This document shows positions 12,755 to 23,972 of a stretch of DNA of 64,000 bases, piece by piece. Source of the stretch: Eonycteris spelaea (lineage: Eukaryota; Chordata; Mammalia; Chiroptera; Pteropodidae); the NCBI GenBank assembly GCA_003508835.1, contig PUFA01000183.1, forward strand, positions 2,604,001 through 2,668,000, written 5' to 3'. Both the position numbers and the translations under genes were made by a program. Numbering within the stretch: the stretch's first letter is position 1; each line of letters starts with the position of its first letter. The notes beneath the pieces were generated by a model that ran no database searches, had not been told where the DNA came from, and saw only the letters and a program-made list of their open reading frames with translations.

Positions 12755-12828
12755 TGAATATCAGACCTATTCAATAAAGGCTCACTGAATGAATAAATGA
12801 ATGAATGAATGAATGAATGAATGAATGC
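12755..12828 (+). mobile_element. L2-like LINE 3' tail with (GAAT)n repeat
   Basis: The sequence 'ttcaataaaggctcactga' resembles the L2 3' end. It is followed by about ten tandem GAAT/ATGA units, which is how L2 elements end. Upstream L2 sequence is too eroded to place. Confidence 0.6.
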
Positions 12829-13147
12829 CAATCCTCAGGACTTCTGAATCTTACATAATCACTAATGTTGACAATGTAGAATTATACAGTGTTGCTCAAG
12901 TTACTTGAATGTTATTGTACATCCATGCTACTAAATAATTAGACTCACTCTTGAAAACTGTAGAAAGCACAATCTCAGATCATTATATATAAAGAACAAG
13001 AATGCTTCTTTGGTGTTTGTATTCTGTATTTTGACCAAGGATTATGCAGTGGATTTTGAAATGCCTTATATAAGATTATGTGTAAAGTTTAACATATTTT
13101 AATTAATAAAACTAAATTGTTTTTAAAAACAAACAAAGAGAAAACAC

Positions 13148-13321
13148 CAGTGGTTTCAATTTCAGTAAGCCCAAGAATCACCTACAGGTCTTATTTTTAA
13201 AATGCATATCCTTAGGCCCACTTCCACACTAATTGAGTAGTTTTAGTATGGGACCAGGATTCTGCATTTTGATCAGCTCTCTGGGTGATTCTATTCCAGG
13301 AACATCTTTTGAGAAACACTG
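13148..13321 (+). mobile_element. MER5A DNA transposon (hAT-Charlie)
   Basis: The 174-base element begins cagtggtttca and ends gagaaacactg, an imperfect inverted pair. Internal blocks 'agaatcacctacaggtctta', 'gaccaggattctgcatttt' and 'gggtgattct' are typical of MER5A. No 8-base target duplication is still recognisable. It is non-autonomous and non-coding. Confidence 0.8.
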
Positions 13322-13447
13322 CATTCAAACCATGAGTACAAGATGCTATGATATAGTTAGTTTGACAAGAGCTCTACTAATAATCAAAATGGATCGTTGA
13401 CATAAATAGATGTGGTTACATTATTAATTAAAATTTGTCAAAAATTT

Positions 13448-13595
13448 TACAAATAATAAAGAGTCTGAAAGCTGACTCAACTGATGTTATGACTGGTACT
13501 TTGGAAGTTCCAGTGGACGTTTATGCTTCTATCACTTACCATCTGGACCCTGTCATTAGGGCTGTCTTCAAATCAGGTGACATCAAAAAGATTGT
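13448..13595 (+). other. Open stretch ending at a strong donor, weak exon candidate
   Basis: One frame stays open for about 55 codons across this stretch and runs into a GTAAGTC donor at 13594-13600, then stops. The translation looks protein-like, with mixed hydrophobic and charged residues and little low complexity. Against it, the upstream side has no pyrimidine tract before any AG, so no convincing acceptor exists. I do not recognise the peptide. It could be a fossil exon, an initial exon or chance. Confidence 0.15.
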
Positions 13596-14071
13596 AAGTC
13601 AAATCAGGTAGCTCTAGTCAGACATTTTTTTAAAAAGTATAACTACAAGGTAATTTTTCTTTTTGTAAGGTATATTTATTCCCACACCTACCCCAAAAGC
13701 AGGATAAAGAGGAAAACGTTGATGCAGTGGTGGTATAAAATTATTCTAGGTCAAACATAATTAATGCTGGATCAGAAGTCAAAATGGGAAGGAACAGAAA
13801 TTTTTTAACAACAAAATTTCATAATAAAAGAAATTAAGAATAGGAATTAGTGTCCCAAGTAATAAAGAAATCAAATACTCAGGCAGAATGATAGATTGTT
13901 TCTTGCTGTCTGCTGGCATGAAAAACATAGCTTTTTCCATATCACAGGAAAATAAACTACTGAATCTGATTTCAGCCCTTGTCTGGCATTAGTATCACAA
14001 ACCACAAAGGCTGGGGATGTCAGTCCTGCTCATACAGCTTCCCATCATGCCCCCAAGCCTAATTCACAGGA
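13596..14071. other. No gene or named repeat recognised
   Basis: AT-rich sequence with no features I can support. Confidence 0.4.
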
Positions 14072-14641
14072 TTATCCTGTAGGGCCAATTAGAAGCTTGA
14101 CAGCCATCTGAATATTGTAGCAGGACCAAGGACTCCAAGAGGAGCACAGCTGAGGCCAAATATGTGCTTTGTGTGTCTGAAGTTTTCCTTTCACAGCATT
14201 AGGAAACTTCTCAACAAGGGTCAGAGATGCTAAGAGACATTTACAGTTTTTAGTTTTTGCTGAATTTACCTTGTATCCTATGTGCAACTCTTGCTTCAAA
14301 GCTAAGGTGACCTCATGGAAAGGAGCACTCCTAAACCAAGTTTGCTGAGGTTGGTAATATGATTTGTAACCTCGAAGGAGAAAGCCACAGTTTCTTTTCA
14401 TCCTCTCCTTTGCTTGGTAGGTAGCCAGCTTGCCTATAACTCCACCCAGCCCTATCACCCCCACATCCCATCCAGCGGCCTGCTCATAGCCCTGTTGTAG
14501 GCAGCCTAAAAGGGGTTGAACTCTGCCACTTTCCCCACTTTCCTCTTGTAACACTAAGCTCCAGCTTTCCCCACACACCACAAAACCAAAGGAATGTAAT
14601 GAAAGCAGATGACACACAACGCGGATATGTTCTGGAGTCAT
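14072..14641 (-). other. 189-codon open reading frame, coding status doubtful
   Basis: This is the longest open frame in the window (570 bases, minus strand). It overlaps no repeat I recognise except at its 5' edge, where a MIR begins. The product has no signal peptide, membrane segment or motif that I can identify. In 64 kb searched on six frames, one chance frame of this length is not surprising. There is no visible promoter, no flanking splice pair and no poly(A) trace that would make it a retrogene. I list it as an unexplained frame, not as a gene. Confidence 0.12.
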
Positions 14642-14644
14642 ACA

Positions 14645-14858
14645 GACTCAGGTTCTGGTGTCATACAGTTCTGGATTCCAGTTTCAACGGGTTACTTACC
14701 ACTGCGTGACCTTGAACAGCTTACTTGAAGTCCCTGAGCCTCATTTTCCTATTCAACTTTGAGATTTAAACAGGGCAATACATTCAAGGCATTTAGAGTT
14801 GTTCTAGCAAGCTCTCAATGCTAAGCTCAGTAAATTGGAGATAATAGTAATAATCATA
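14645..14858 (+). mobile_element. MIR SINE, long copy
   Basis: MIR order is well kept: ggttctggtgtcatacagtt, 'acttaccactgcgtgacctt', 'tccctgagcctcattttcct', then 'gcatttagagttgttctagc' and an 'agataatagtaataatc' tail. It covers most of the 260-base consensus. Confidence 0.8.
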
Positions 14859-15149
14859 GGACAGTAGTAAAGATGGATGCTGATAAACTATTTTATTATA
14901 CAGCCTCTTAGACTTTCCACAAAGAAGAGAACACAGAAAATTATTATTACCTGGAGGTGAACATCAAACCAATACTTGGTAAGCAGGATTCTAGATATTT
15001 ATAGACCTGACAGGCCTACAAAACAAATCCCTGACTTATCTGTAGCACCTTGATCTCTAGTAAATTCTCCCATTCCATTGATGTTTCTCTGAGGAATGAA
15101 GCACTATTTGCTTTTGTCTGTGTAGCCACTAATTAAAGGGGGCAAAGAC
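14859..15149. other. No gene or named repeat recognised
   Basis: AT-rich sequence between the MIR copy and the CRE-bearing patch. Nothing supportable seen. Confidence 0.35.
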
Positions 15150-15440
15150 GCCAACAATCCTGGACTTCTTACAAGGCCCCATGAGTCTCATCTGTCCTCT
15201 GGCTGTCTGAGGAGTCACCAATGACGTCAGCCAGATGGCTGCCACCCCTCACAACCCCCAAGCTGCTGCAATTGAAAGGGTCCCTGCTTTTTCTTCCTTG
15301 GCTGCAGATGGAAAATTTGGAGTCTCTGGGAGTGGGATTGTTGGGGGGAGAAACCAGCTGAGAAAGGGAGTCAGCAAAGAGAGGAGGCAGCAGTGCCAGC
15401 TATTCATGTGTCTGTGACTCGCCATGGACACTGTGGGCAT
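15150..15440. promoter_or_regulatory. Possible enhancer patch around a full CRE
   Basis: This patch is visibly richer in G+C than its neighbours and carries the palindromic cAMP-response element TGACGTCA at 15222-15229, directly after CCAA. A CAGATGG bHLH-type site lies about six bases downstream. The CpG inside the CRE has survived in otherwise CpG-poor DNA. A 60-codon open frame starts at 15235 but is overlapped by an antisense frame. I infer a regulatory element more readily than a gene. Confidence 0.35.
15222..15229. promoter_or_regulatory. Full-site CRE (TGACGTCA)
   Basis: Perfect eight-base palindrome recognised by CREB/ATF proteins in other contexts. Occupancy cannot be judged from sequence. 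Confidence 0.5.
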
Positions 15441-16499
15441 TGTTTAAAATCACATAGAAATTGTCCTATAGGGCCCTCAATCTTATTAGCTGTCCAGCCA
15501 CTTTCCACATTAATCATTCATACTGACATGAATAAATAATACCACATGTGGTCGTGATGACAGTTGTCTCTGTAAAGTATTTGTCTCAAAGTACTCAGGA
15601 GTTTTGCTAAAAAAAAAGTGTCAGTGAATGACCTTAGAAAACAGCAGTCAGGATAACTGGCTATCTTTATGAGGAACAGTATAAAAACTGAAACTTATAT
15701 TGGGAGAGGCTGGGGGCGGGCAAGAGTGGTGAGTTGTGCTCTCAGCATGAAGCCTTATAACTATGATGAGACAGAAAACATTAGTAGCACTCAGTGTCTC
15801 CATTCCCTGCACATTTCACACCGCACACACATATAGCCTTACTTCCACCTGTGTCTGTCACTTGCTTTTTTGCACAAACTCAAGCCATCTTTATTGAAAC
15901 TAGACATAATCTTTGGCACACGCATATACTAGTTTCCCACTGGCCCTCCTTCCTTTCTTCCTTCTCCAAATATGAGCACACAGTTCGTGTCTAGTTTTGT
16001 ACTAGATGTAGGGAATCCCATGATAAAGATACAGTCTTGGCCCTTGAGGAAAGAGAGAATGGTTGGGTGTGGGAGAGAATACACAAACGAGCCAGGACCA
16101 CGAAGTTAAACATGTACATCAAGTTCAAATTCCAGGTGAACATTATGTATAAATAGCTGAAAAAATGTATCCATTCTTATGGAGGTTATAACGCCTGTTG
16201 AAATGAGAAGAATAAAAAGTTACAGCCTGATTGGGGAAGTTGGAGTAAGAGTGTGGTTGGGATGGAACAGTGCTGGCCACCAAAGACCACAACAATAGTA
16301 AAATGCCAGTGGCCAGTGGGTCTAGGACTCATTGAAGCAGAGGATCGAGGCAGCTTTTTGGGTCTAGGCAAATACATTGATTAGAATAAGAGCATCCCAC
16401 AGAAATTAACAAGCATGATAGATTAAAGCCAAAATAATCCTTTCCAGTTGAGTTTTTGGGGATTCGGTTCGGTATAGGAAAGTATTCTTAGATCTGACC
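15441..16499. other. No gene or named repeat recognised
   Basis: A block at 15990-16110 loosely resembles the 5' region of old interspersed repeats. I cannot support a call. Confidence 0.4.
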
Positions 16500-16583
16500 A
16501 AACTTCAGAATCACCCGACAGCATTATTATAACCCTTCCCTTGACCTGCTCAATCAGCATCACATCAGAGGCCTTGAGAATCT
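16500..16583 (+). mobile_element. MER5A-like DNA transposon fragment
   Basis: Blocks 'cttcagaatcacccgacag' and 'catcagaggccttgagaatc' follow the MER5 family order. The element stops abruptly where an L1 3' end begins. Confidence 0.55.
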
Positions 16584-16615
16584 TTTCTTTTTAATTAAAT
16601 TTATTGGGGTGACAT
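16584..16615 (-). mobile_element. Very short L1 3' end
   Basis: The sequence 'ttaattaaatttattggg' plus 'gtgacat' is the reverse complement of an L1 3' terminus of the kind I associate with bats. Only about 32 bases remain before the homology stops. This would be an extremely 5'-truncated insertion or a remnant of a deletion. Confidence 0.5.
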
Positions 16616-18540
16616 CCAGATCTTTCTACCACCCCTTTTATGATGGTTTTGAGATCCTCCTCAAGTTTACTAGATGTTATAGTGTTTTCAGATCGAAGTA
16701 TGTAGGTCTCCACCCTTCTCCCTCCAATAAATCAATACTTACGCAAGGTTTTTCTTAGCCATAATTGGCTCATAGTTGCAAAGACAAGATCTCCCAGGGC
16801 ATTCCGGGCAGTGGCCTTTGAGGTGGTACAAAAATTGGGTTTGCTCTTCTTGCTAAGCATTGTTGGAACACTGAGGAAAAGGCTAAGATTCTCTGTGCTT
16901 CTTGTTTTCATAATCATAGTAGACACACAGCCTAGATCTCTTTCTGCAGAAGGGCTGTCGGCCTTTCTTGCCAGAGTGCTGAAGACCTCAGAACCCATTG
17001 CTCAGTCCTGGATTCTGGCAGTTCAACAAGAAAAAAAAAGAACTGAATAACTAAGTCTAATAACTGCTTTTCTACTCTTGGCTCTGCAGTGAGCACTTGA
17101 GCATTCGGGGCTTTCCAACAGCTATGCTCCTTATATGTGTACAGCCCACCACGTGGGCCTCGAGCTTACAAGTATGCACAGCTGCCAAACGAGGGCTTTG
17201 CCTCGGAGCAGGGACAGGATGGTGACTGGCACGAGACTGGGGTGAACAGTCACACTGTAAATGAGCCACAGCTCAGGTTTCTGACACTGGCTTTCTGAGA
17301 AATCTAATGGGATAGACCTCCCTCTCCTGGCTTGCCCCGCTCCGGCCACCTTGCAGTATTGGGCATATTTCTGAATGCTAAGATGTGAGGAGGTTCAGAC
17401 AGCAGCACCTGCATAGCTCAGCGTATAGGAAATCCATGTCACTCCAGGGACAGTGACCCCATTTGGCTGTGCACACAGATTACCTTGTTCCTATGCACCA
17501 AATCGCGTGCCTTGGGTTTAGAACAGAGGCACCCCACTGTTCAAGGAGGGTTGGATATCATAATAACCTGGGGAGATGTTTCATAATATTCACAGCTGGG
17601 ACAAAGGGAGAAGGTTTGTACTGGAGGTTCTGTGTATCCTTTCTGCGTAATTGTAATGGGCGCATGTGGAGAGGCACACATGGTGTGAGTTGCCAACATC
17701 CCCGGCTGACTTGTCTTTGCTGAAACTGCCGGTTTTCATGGGAGAATGAGCTATGTTGAAACTCAAGCGTCTCTCATTTATGTCAAGGCATGCAATAAAA
17801 TTACCACCATCAGCACTGTGAGCATCATACCTGAGAGCAGACTTGAAGGCTCATCACTACTTGCGTGCATGTATCTTTTTCTTTCTGCGCTTTTCCATTA
17901 ACTTCTCTGGTCAGCTTTCTGTCCAAGCTGAGAATACGACTACTGAAGAGTTTTAAGTGTTCCACTACTCCATAGCTCCTCTCCCAGATTAGGACTAAAG
18001 CTTTTTTTCTCCAGCAACAGTCTGATCCTTCTATTTATGCTGAGGTCTAATAAGCCCTTTTTACCATCTTGTCCAAGCAAAGAAACACGAGCTGGTATTG
18101 AAAGGTGACAGAGACTTAAGCTCTATGGCAGATGCTGTGAGCTGCCTGCCCTTTCTTCCTCACTACAAAACCAGTTTGTGTTTGATGTTGCAGCTAAGTA
18201 TGGCCATTTAACAAAGTTCTGGTTAATGCTATATAAGGTTAGGATTTGAGGGAAAGTTTTTGCTTTCCTAATGCTGCCATTTCCTATTTTCCACTCTTTT
18301 CCTTTCTGCTTTGGAAAGATAATGTGTTGTCTCGAAGTGCGGCAACCATTTTGCAACAATGAGGCGAAAAACTTTCAGATAAAGATCTTTGGGTTAAGAA
18401 TGGTTAAGTGGAAAATAGAATTAAACTGGGTCTTTGATGATATTGTTATGACTCCTAACCTTTCTAATTGGAATGTCCAATTGTTTAAGATTTCTAGTCT
18501 CCATTTAAACTGCTATAGTTAAGGGTTTTTTGAGCTCACT
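16616..18540. other. Unique-looking stretch with CpG-bearing patch
   Basis: I recognise no repeat in almost 2 kb. Between about 17070 and 17360 CpGs are more frequent than elsewhere and an E-box palindrome sits at 17149. Several 60-90-codon frames overlap on both strands and none is convincing as an exon. Confidence 0.4.
17149..17156. promoter_or_regulatory. E-box palindrome CCACGTGG
   Basis: CACGTG core with matching flanks, a class bound by USF/MYC/MITF-type bHLH-zip factors. It sits in a mildly CpG-rich, repeat-free patch. Function is inference only. Confidence 0.35.
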
Positions 18541-19384
18541 CCATTTATCTATTCAAAATTATTTATTGAGTACTTACTTTTGTTCTAGGCGCTGCTGTAG
18601 ACAAAATGTAACCTATCTACCCTCATGGGGCTTATGTTCTAGTAGGAAAGGAAATAAAAACAAGTCCATTTGTATAATATAGAAAAAGTAAAAAAGAGTA
18701 AGTTTATGAAGGGATGGAGAGGGAATTATTATTTTAGACAGGGTGGCTAGGAAAGTTTTCACTGAGAAAGTGACATTTGAATATAGACCAAAAGGAGAGG
18801 AGGAAGCCAGCTTTGCAGGTGTCCAGGGGAAGAGTATTCCAAGAAAGAGAACAGCAAGTGCAAAGTGCCCTGAGTCAAGAAAGTATCCAGTATGTTTAAG
18901 GAATAATGAAGAGGCTTGGAACGAGTAAAAGAAGAGTATTGAAGTGCAGAGAGAAAATGAGGAGCCACAATACATAGGCTCTTGTAGGTCATCATAAGAC
19001 TTTGGGTCTTACTCTGAGGAAAGTGGGGAGCCACTGGAGAATTTGAACAGAGGAGTAACTTGATCTGACTTACACAAGACTTTCTCTGGCTGTCATGTTG
19101 AGGTGGTGACAGAAAGAAGAAGACTTCTGAAATAACCCATGGAGAAATGATGGCAGCTTGGATCCGCTCGCAGTGGTAAAATGGTAAAGAGTAGTGGGCT
19201 TCTCAGAGAGCATGAGGGCAAAGCCCACAGGATTTACCGATGGAGTGAATGCGGAGGGTGTGAGAGAAGAGTCAAGGACTCCAGAGGCTTGGGTCTGAGC
19301 AAATGGAAGAATGGATTGCCATTGACTGAGTGTGAGAAGACTGTAAGAGGAGCAGGTTTGGAGGGTAGATCAATCTTCAGCATA
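18541..19384 (+). mobile_element. Ancient interspersed repeat, 'family A', copy 2
   Basis: This is one of the longest family A copies. Blocks in order include 'ttattgagtacttacttttg', 'ccctcatggggcttatgttc', 'gacagggtggctaggaaagt', 'ggaacagcaagtg'-type text, 'gggagccactggagaatttg', 'tgaacagaggagtaacttga' and 'atgatggcagcttgg'. It continues to 'gaagactgtaagaggagcag'. The open frames here are shadows of the repeat. Confidence 0.75.
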
Positions 19385-19825
19385 GTCCTAGCTGGCACAG
19401 GCTCCATTACAGACAGACCAATAAACTGGGGCACGTACCCTGACCTCCCTGGGCCCCAGCTTATTTATCTGCTTGCTTCCCAGTGAAGTCTCCTCTCCAC
19501 ATTTATACCTCTAGTGCCAGTTGGCAGTGCTAGGGCTTTAGAAAGTGCTGAAATCAAGACTGTGTTCTGTCCTTTATGTGCTATTCAATAAGGCAAGTGA
19601 ACATTTTAGCAATGTTTTCAATTAAAAGAGTGAAAAGCTTCTGTTTGTTCAAGATTTCACAATGAGGTCATGTTTCATAAAATTTTAAAAATTAGTGCAA
19701 GGACTCTCTGTTTTTTTTCCTGGGAGAGAACTGAACCCTGAGGAATGGTCAGCAACTAGCTGATCATTAATGATGACCCCTCCATTTGAATCATCTTCTT
19801 ATCTTTTATAGTCAGTAAGCTTTCT
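19385..19825. other. No gene or named repeat recognised
   Basis: Nothing supportable seen. Confidence 0.4.
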
Positions 19826-19990
19826 CACAATGCTTTCAGCTGATATTATTTCATTCCCAAATAAATCCCACAAGATCTCTCTAACCTATGGTTGAGGAAA
19901 CAGACTCTGAGAGCTCAGGCAACTCAAATAAGGCCATCCAGTTAGAAATCAACAGAGGCACAATTTCAATTCTAATATTCGGATTCCAGA
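19826..19990 (-). mobile_element. MIR SINE fragment
   Basis: Reverse-complement MIR order: ctgatattatttcattccca, 'gttgaggaaacagactctga', 'aggccatccagttagaaat', 'cacaatttcaattctaatat'. Degraded. Confidence 0.7.
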
Positions 19991-21240
19991 TTTGCTTTCT
20001 TATTTTCTATTATAGGCACTTATTTTTATCCCTATGTGTCCTGAGTTAGATTGGATTTGTGAAGTAGCAATAACTTTTAGGAAGGAACTTATACAACTCC
20101 TTATGTATGTGTGTGAGTGGGGGGGGCAGAGAGTGAGTAGCCATTGCTTATGTCAGCTGTACCCCAAATCTTCAGTCTCCCTGCAACTCCAGCCAGCAAT
20201 GGTAAGTTCCTTGTTTCAAAGGAATGTGAATTGGAGTGAAGAAAGTGTAAATTAATGTGACCTAAATGAATTTCTTCATAATGGAGCCACTGTGTTATAT
20301 TTTAGAAAGATTCATCAAATTGGTGAAGAAGCATCACTTAAAGCCCTCCTCCTCATCTCCTAATTTCCTCTTCCATTTCCATGTGATTAAGGCAGAATAA
20401 ATCCTCCCTTCTATTCTTCTTTGAAGCAGTCCCTCTCTACAGCAGTGGGATGTGAGAGAACTTGTTCCAGATCACCTTTGAAGAACTTTAGTTTACTTTT
20501 CCACTTCTGCTCTACCCCAAAATATATCTTAATATCTTTTCCTTTGTCTCTTTTTACAGTCCCTTATGGAAAATGGAAGGCAGAGTGAGAAAATATCAAA
20601 TTTGTCCATGTGTGAAAAGGAAAGGCGAAGAGACATTCACATTTATCCCACCAAATCCTGTAAAATCCCCTCACTACAAATTGCCTGGTTAACTATTTAT
20701 TTTTCATCATTCCCAGAGACCTTGAAGTCCAACCTTCTGGGCGAACCCCATATGTAAGCTCATGAAGCATTCTGCCCCTTGGGTGCTTATAAACCCATGG
20801 GTGTATGGGTAACAAGAGGAAAGGGAGGGTGTGAGCCTTCTGCCAATTGTATGACTGTGCCCAGGCCCTGCCAGGCATTTGTTGTAAAGGCAGTTTTACT
20901 CAAAATGTACTGTGAGTGTTTCAGAAACAATGAGCGTTAGAAATAACAAAAGACAGATGTTGGCTTGTTTTATTAGAAATAGAATTAGAAAATGAGATGT
21001 TCATGGAGTTTGCAAGAAATACTAAATGTTGGCTTCCAGCCCTTTTGGTGCCCAAGACACTCCCTGGAATTGGGTTAGGGGTGATACAATGCAAAATACT
21101 GCACCATCCAATCCACTCCAGGGCATTGGAGAGAACAAATTAATATTTCTTCAGATATATTCCAAATAGTGACAAATACATGGAATTAAGGAAATGGTTC
21201 ATTTTGAAGATGATTTCAATATAACAATTGTTTTCATTAT
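19991..21240. other. No gene or named repeat recognised
   Basis: Contains a run of eight G at about 20120. The 60-70-codon frames show no exon signals. Confidence 0.4.
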
Positions 21241-21260
21241 TTAACTAATTAGTTAACTAA

Positions 21261-21900
21261 TTTTTTTTGGGGGGGTGACATTGATTTATAAAATCCAATA
21301 AGCTTCAAGTGTACAATTCAACAGTAAGTCATATATCTATTACATTGTGTGTTCACTGCCCATAGGTAAATTTCTTTTCATCACCACGTTTGACCCCTTT
21401 TACCACTAACTTCCTCCCTTCCCACTTCCCTCTGGTAACTACTAATCCATTGTCCATGTCCATGAGTCCCTTTTTGTTTGTCTTGTTTGTTTGTTGCTTT
21501 TAGGTTCGTTGCTTATAAGTGATATCATGTGGTTGTCAACTTTTTCTGTTTGGCTTAGTGAAATTACTTCATAATCCACCCATGTTGTCACAAATAGCAG
21601 TATTTCACCTCTTCTTATAGCTGAGTAATATTCCATGTATATATGTACCACATCTTCTTTATCCAATCGTCTATTGTAGGACATTTAGTTTGCTTCCATG
21701 TCCTGGCCACTGTGAATAATGCTGCTATGAACATTGGTGTGTATATATCTTTTGGGATAAATGTTTTCAAGTTTTTTGGGTAAACACCCATGAAAGGGAT
21801 GGATCATATGGTAGATTTATTCTTGGTTTGTTGAGAAACTTCAATACTATTTTCCATAGTGGTTGTACCTATTTTCAGTCCTGCCAGTATGTTGTCTTAT
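21261..21900 (-). mobile_element. L1 LINE 3' end, antisense, 5'-truncated
   Basis: It starts at an oligo-T/G end followed by 'ggtgacattgatttataaaa', the reverse complement of an L1 3' terminus. It then shows reverse-complement L1 text through the 3' UTR into the end of ORF2: 'agctgagtaatattccatgt', 'cactgtgaataatgctgcta', 'ccatagtggttgtacc'. About 640 bases survive. It is moderately diverged and riddled with stops. The 3'-end type is consistent with a bat host. Confidence 0.85.
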
Positions 21901-21971
21901 GGGTAGGTTAATCTTGTGGAGAAAGTTCCAGGTGTCCCTTTTACCCTCTTTAACATTCTCCCTCTGGGCAG

Positions 21972-22120
21972 GGTAATATAAAGGAATGTACACTCAATGT
22001 GGGATCAGAACCCTGCTCTGCTCCTCCCTTGCCAGCTGTTGATCCTGAAAAGCCATCTCAAGCAACCTTTCTGGGTCTCCTGTATCTTTATAAAATGAGG
22101 GGACTGAAAAAGAAAATGAG
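21972..22120 (+). mobile_element. MIR SINE fragment
   Basis: MIR order: gggatcagaaccctgctctg, 'cttgccagctgttgatcctg', 'ctttctgggtctcctgtatc', 'tttataaaatgaggggactg'. Confidence 0.65.
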
Positions 22121-23275
22121 CACTTAAACACTAGCCACTCCAGGGTTCTTACTTCTTCTCAGGCCACTTTATCTGCTTTTCTTTATTTTGCTAAGATTTT
22201 CTCTCTTTTCTATGAGAAGAATAGACAAAAATGGAAGTAAAATCCTGTAACTGTTCAATTTTGAATTGAGTGTCTCATGTCAAGCTTGGATTTTTTAGGA
22301 CATTTTTGTGGAGAACTAGAAAACTTCCTGAAGGATTCATCCCGGCATTTTCTACTCAGTAGGATAATTTTTAAAAATATTGTGTTCATTTTCCAACTTG
22401 TACATTTACAGATACATGGAGTTTAGCTAGGAGTACAATTAGAAAATTATGTAGGTTGGTACCAAATTTACATCTTCTCTTAATTATCTAGGCCTTGGAA
22501 TTAATCTCAGCAAAAGAATATCTTGATTTCCCTCAGTATTCTGGAATTTTGCTGCATCATATTCCAGTTCCTCTAGTAACTGACATTTCCAGGCTCTGCC
22601 TCCCTCTGTCATGGACTGGATAGTCCTAGGAATGGCTACTTTTCTCCATTAAAATTGGAAACAAACTGCAATTGCCAAGAAGATTAGGGCAGGTGGGCAC
22701 TAGTTCCCTTTACTTCATCTTTACCCCCAGGGAAAATGGGAAAATTCATAAGACAAGTTATGTTATTTATTTGCTTTAGAACTTCCCTTCTGCCATTCCC
22801 TCCATATGGTTTATGTTTTCTTTCTGAGTCGGTGCTTCCACCATACAAAGCTGCCTTTGTTGAGAGGCAGTAACAGGTGTGCCATGAAAGAATGAATGTG
22901 TGTAAGAGAATGGGAGAAAGTGTGCATCTCTGTGCAAGAATTCAGAGGGCAGAGTGTCAGTTTTGTATGTGCAGGTGTCTGTGTAGTCCAAGGCATGAAG
23001 AGCTAGCATACTTGGTCAATTCCTCAGGAGAATATATTCATGTAATATTTAAGAGCTCTTGGCTGAGAAATCTATGCACCATCTGTGAACACATCCCTTC
23101 CAGAGGGATGTGCAATCTTGATTCCTAAAATAGGTGAAGCAAACACATTTCAGCCACAGAATTCTGAGAAGGTACTAGATTCACAGATGAAACTAGCTAT
23201 GCAATACTCACCTTGTCTTTCTTTTCTGCCTAGATAGTATTTTACACAAAGTGTGGGCATTAGGCCAAACAGACT
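22121..23275. other. No gene or named repeat recognised
   Basis: Unique-looking sequence with overlapping 60-80-codon frames on both strands and no exon signals. Confidence 0.4.
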
Positions 23276-23462
23276 GGAGTAGAATTTCAGCCTGGTATTC
23301 CCCAGTGTTGACATGTTGGGTGATTTACTAAATTTCTCCAAGCTTGATGTCCTTCTCCATAAATGCTAGATAGCAATGCCCAACTCCCAGTGTGACTGAG
23401 ATAATCATTTGTAGAACTGCCTCGCTCAGTGCTTGATACACAGTAGATACTCAGCAAATGTT
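23276..23462 (+). mobile_element. MIR SINE
   Basis: Blocks 'gtagaatttcagcctggtat', 'gggtgatttactaaatttct' and 'gtccttctccataaatgc' are followed by a tail reading 'ctcagtgcttgatacacagt' and 'actcagcaaatgttgg'. Nearly complete 3' half. Confidence 0.75.
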
Positions 23463-23972
23463 GGACCTTGTTCCATAAATGCAGTTCTCAGACCATATTC
23501 AGCAGAGATGGGAAGATTTTTCCCATATGTTCAGGTAAATAATTAACAGGGTTCAAATTGCCTTCTTGTTGCCAACGGAGATTTGGTCCTCCTGTCCTTT
23601 GGTATGATGAAGTTGAAGCTGTTGCAGCTGCACGTGTTAGCTTCAAGCTCATCTCCATGGAACACAGGGATGACCATGCGCTGCTTTTAAGACACAAAAG
23701 CACTACTCTCCTGACCTCCAAGTTGGCTTCATAGGAATGGTAGTGGAGCTGTGTCCAGCCTCCAAGTCTATACAGACTGATTCCCATTGTGTCCATTGGC
23801 ACTCAGGGTAGACACTGCCCAGGATATGCTCCAGAGCAGTGAGACCACACATGACAAGCATCTTTGAGGAAGTACAAAACCAAGACCCTTTGTTTCATCA
23901 GAGTAAGCAGTTTGACATGACTTTGGTTGAAAAAGAAACCTTGCTCCCTACTCTTCATAGATATCACAGTAT
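23463..23972. other. No gene or named repeat recognised
   Basis: A 104-codon minus-strand frame (23488-23802) lies here with no recognisable domain or splice context. Confidence 0.35.

Noticed and set aside
21261..21900. Potentially active L1
   Set aside because: Only the 3' end remains and its coding part is broken.
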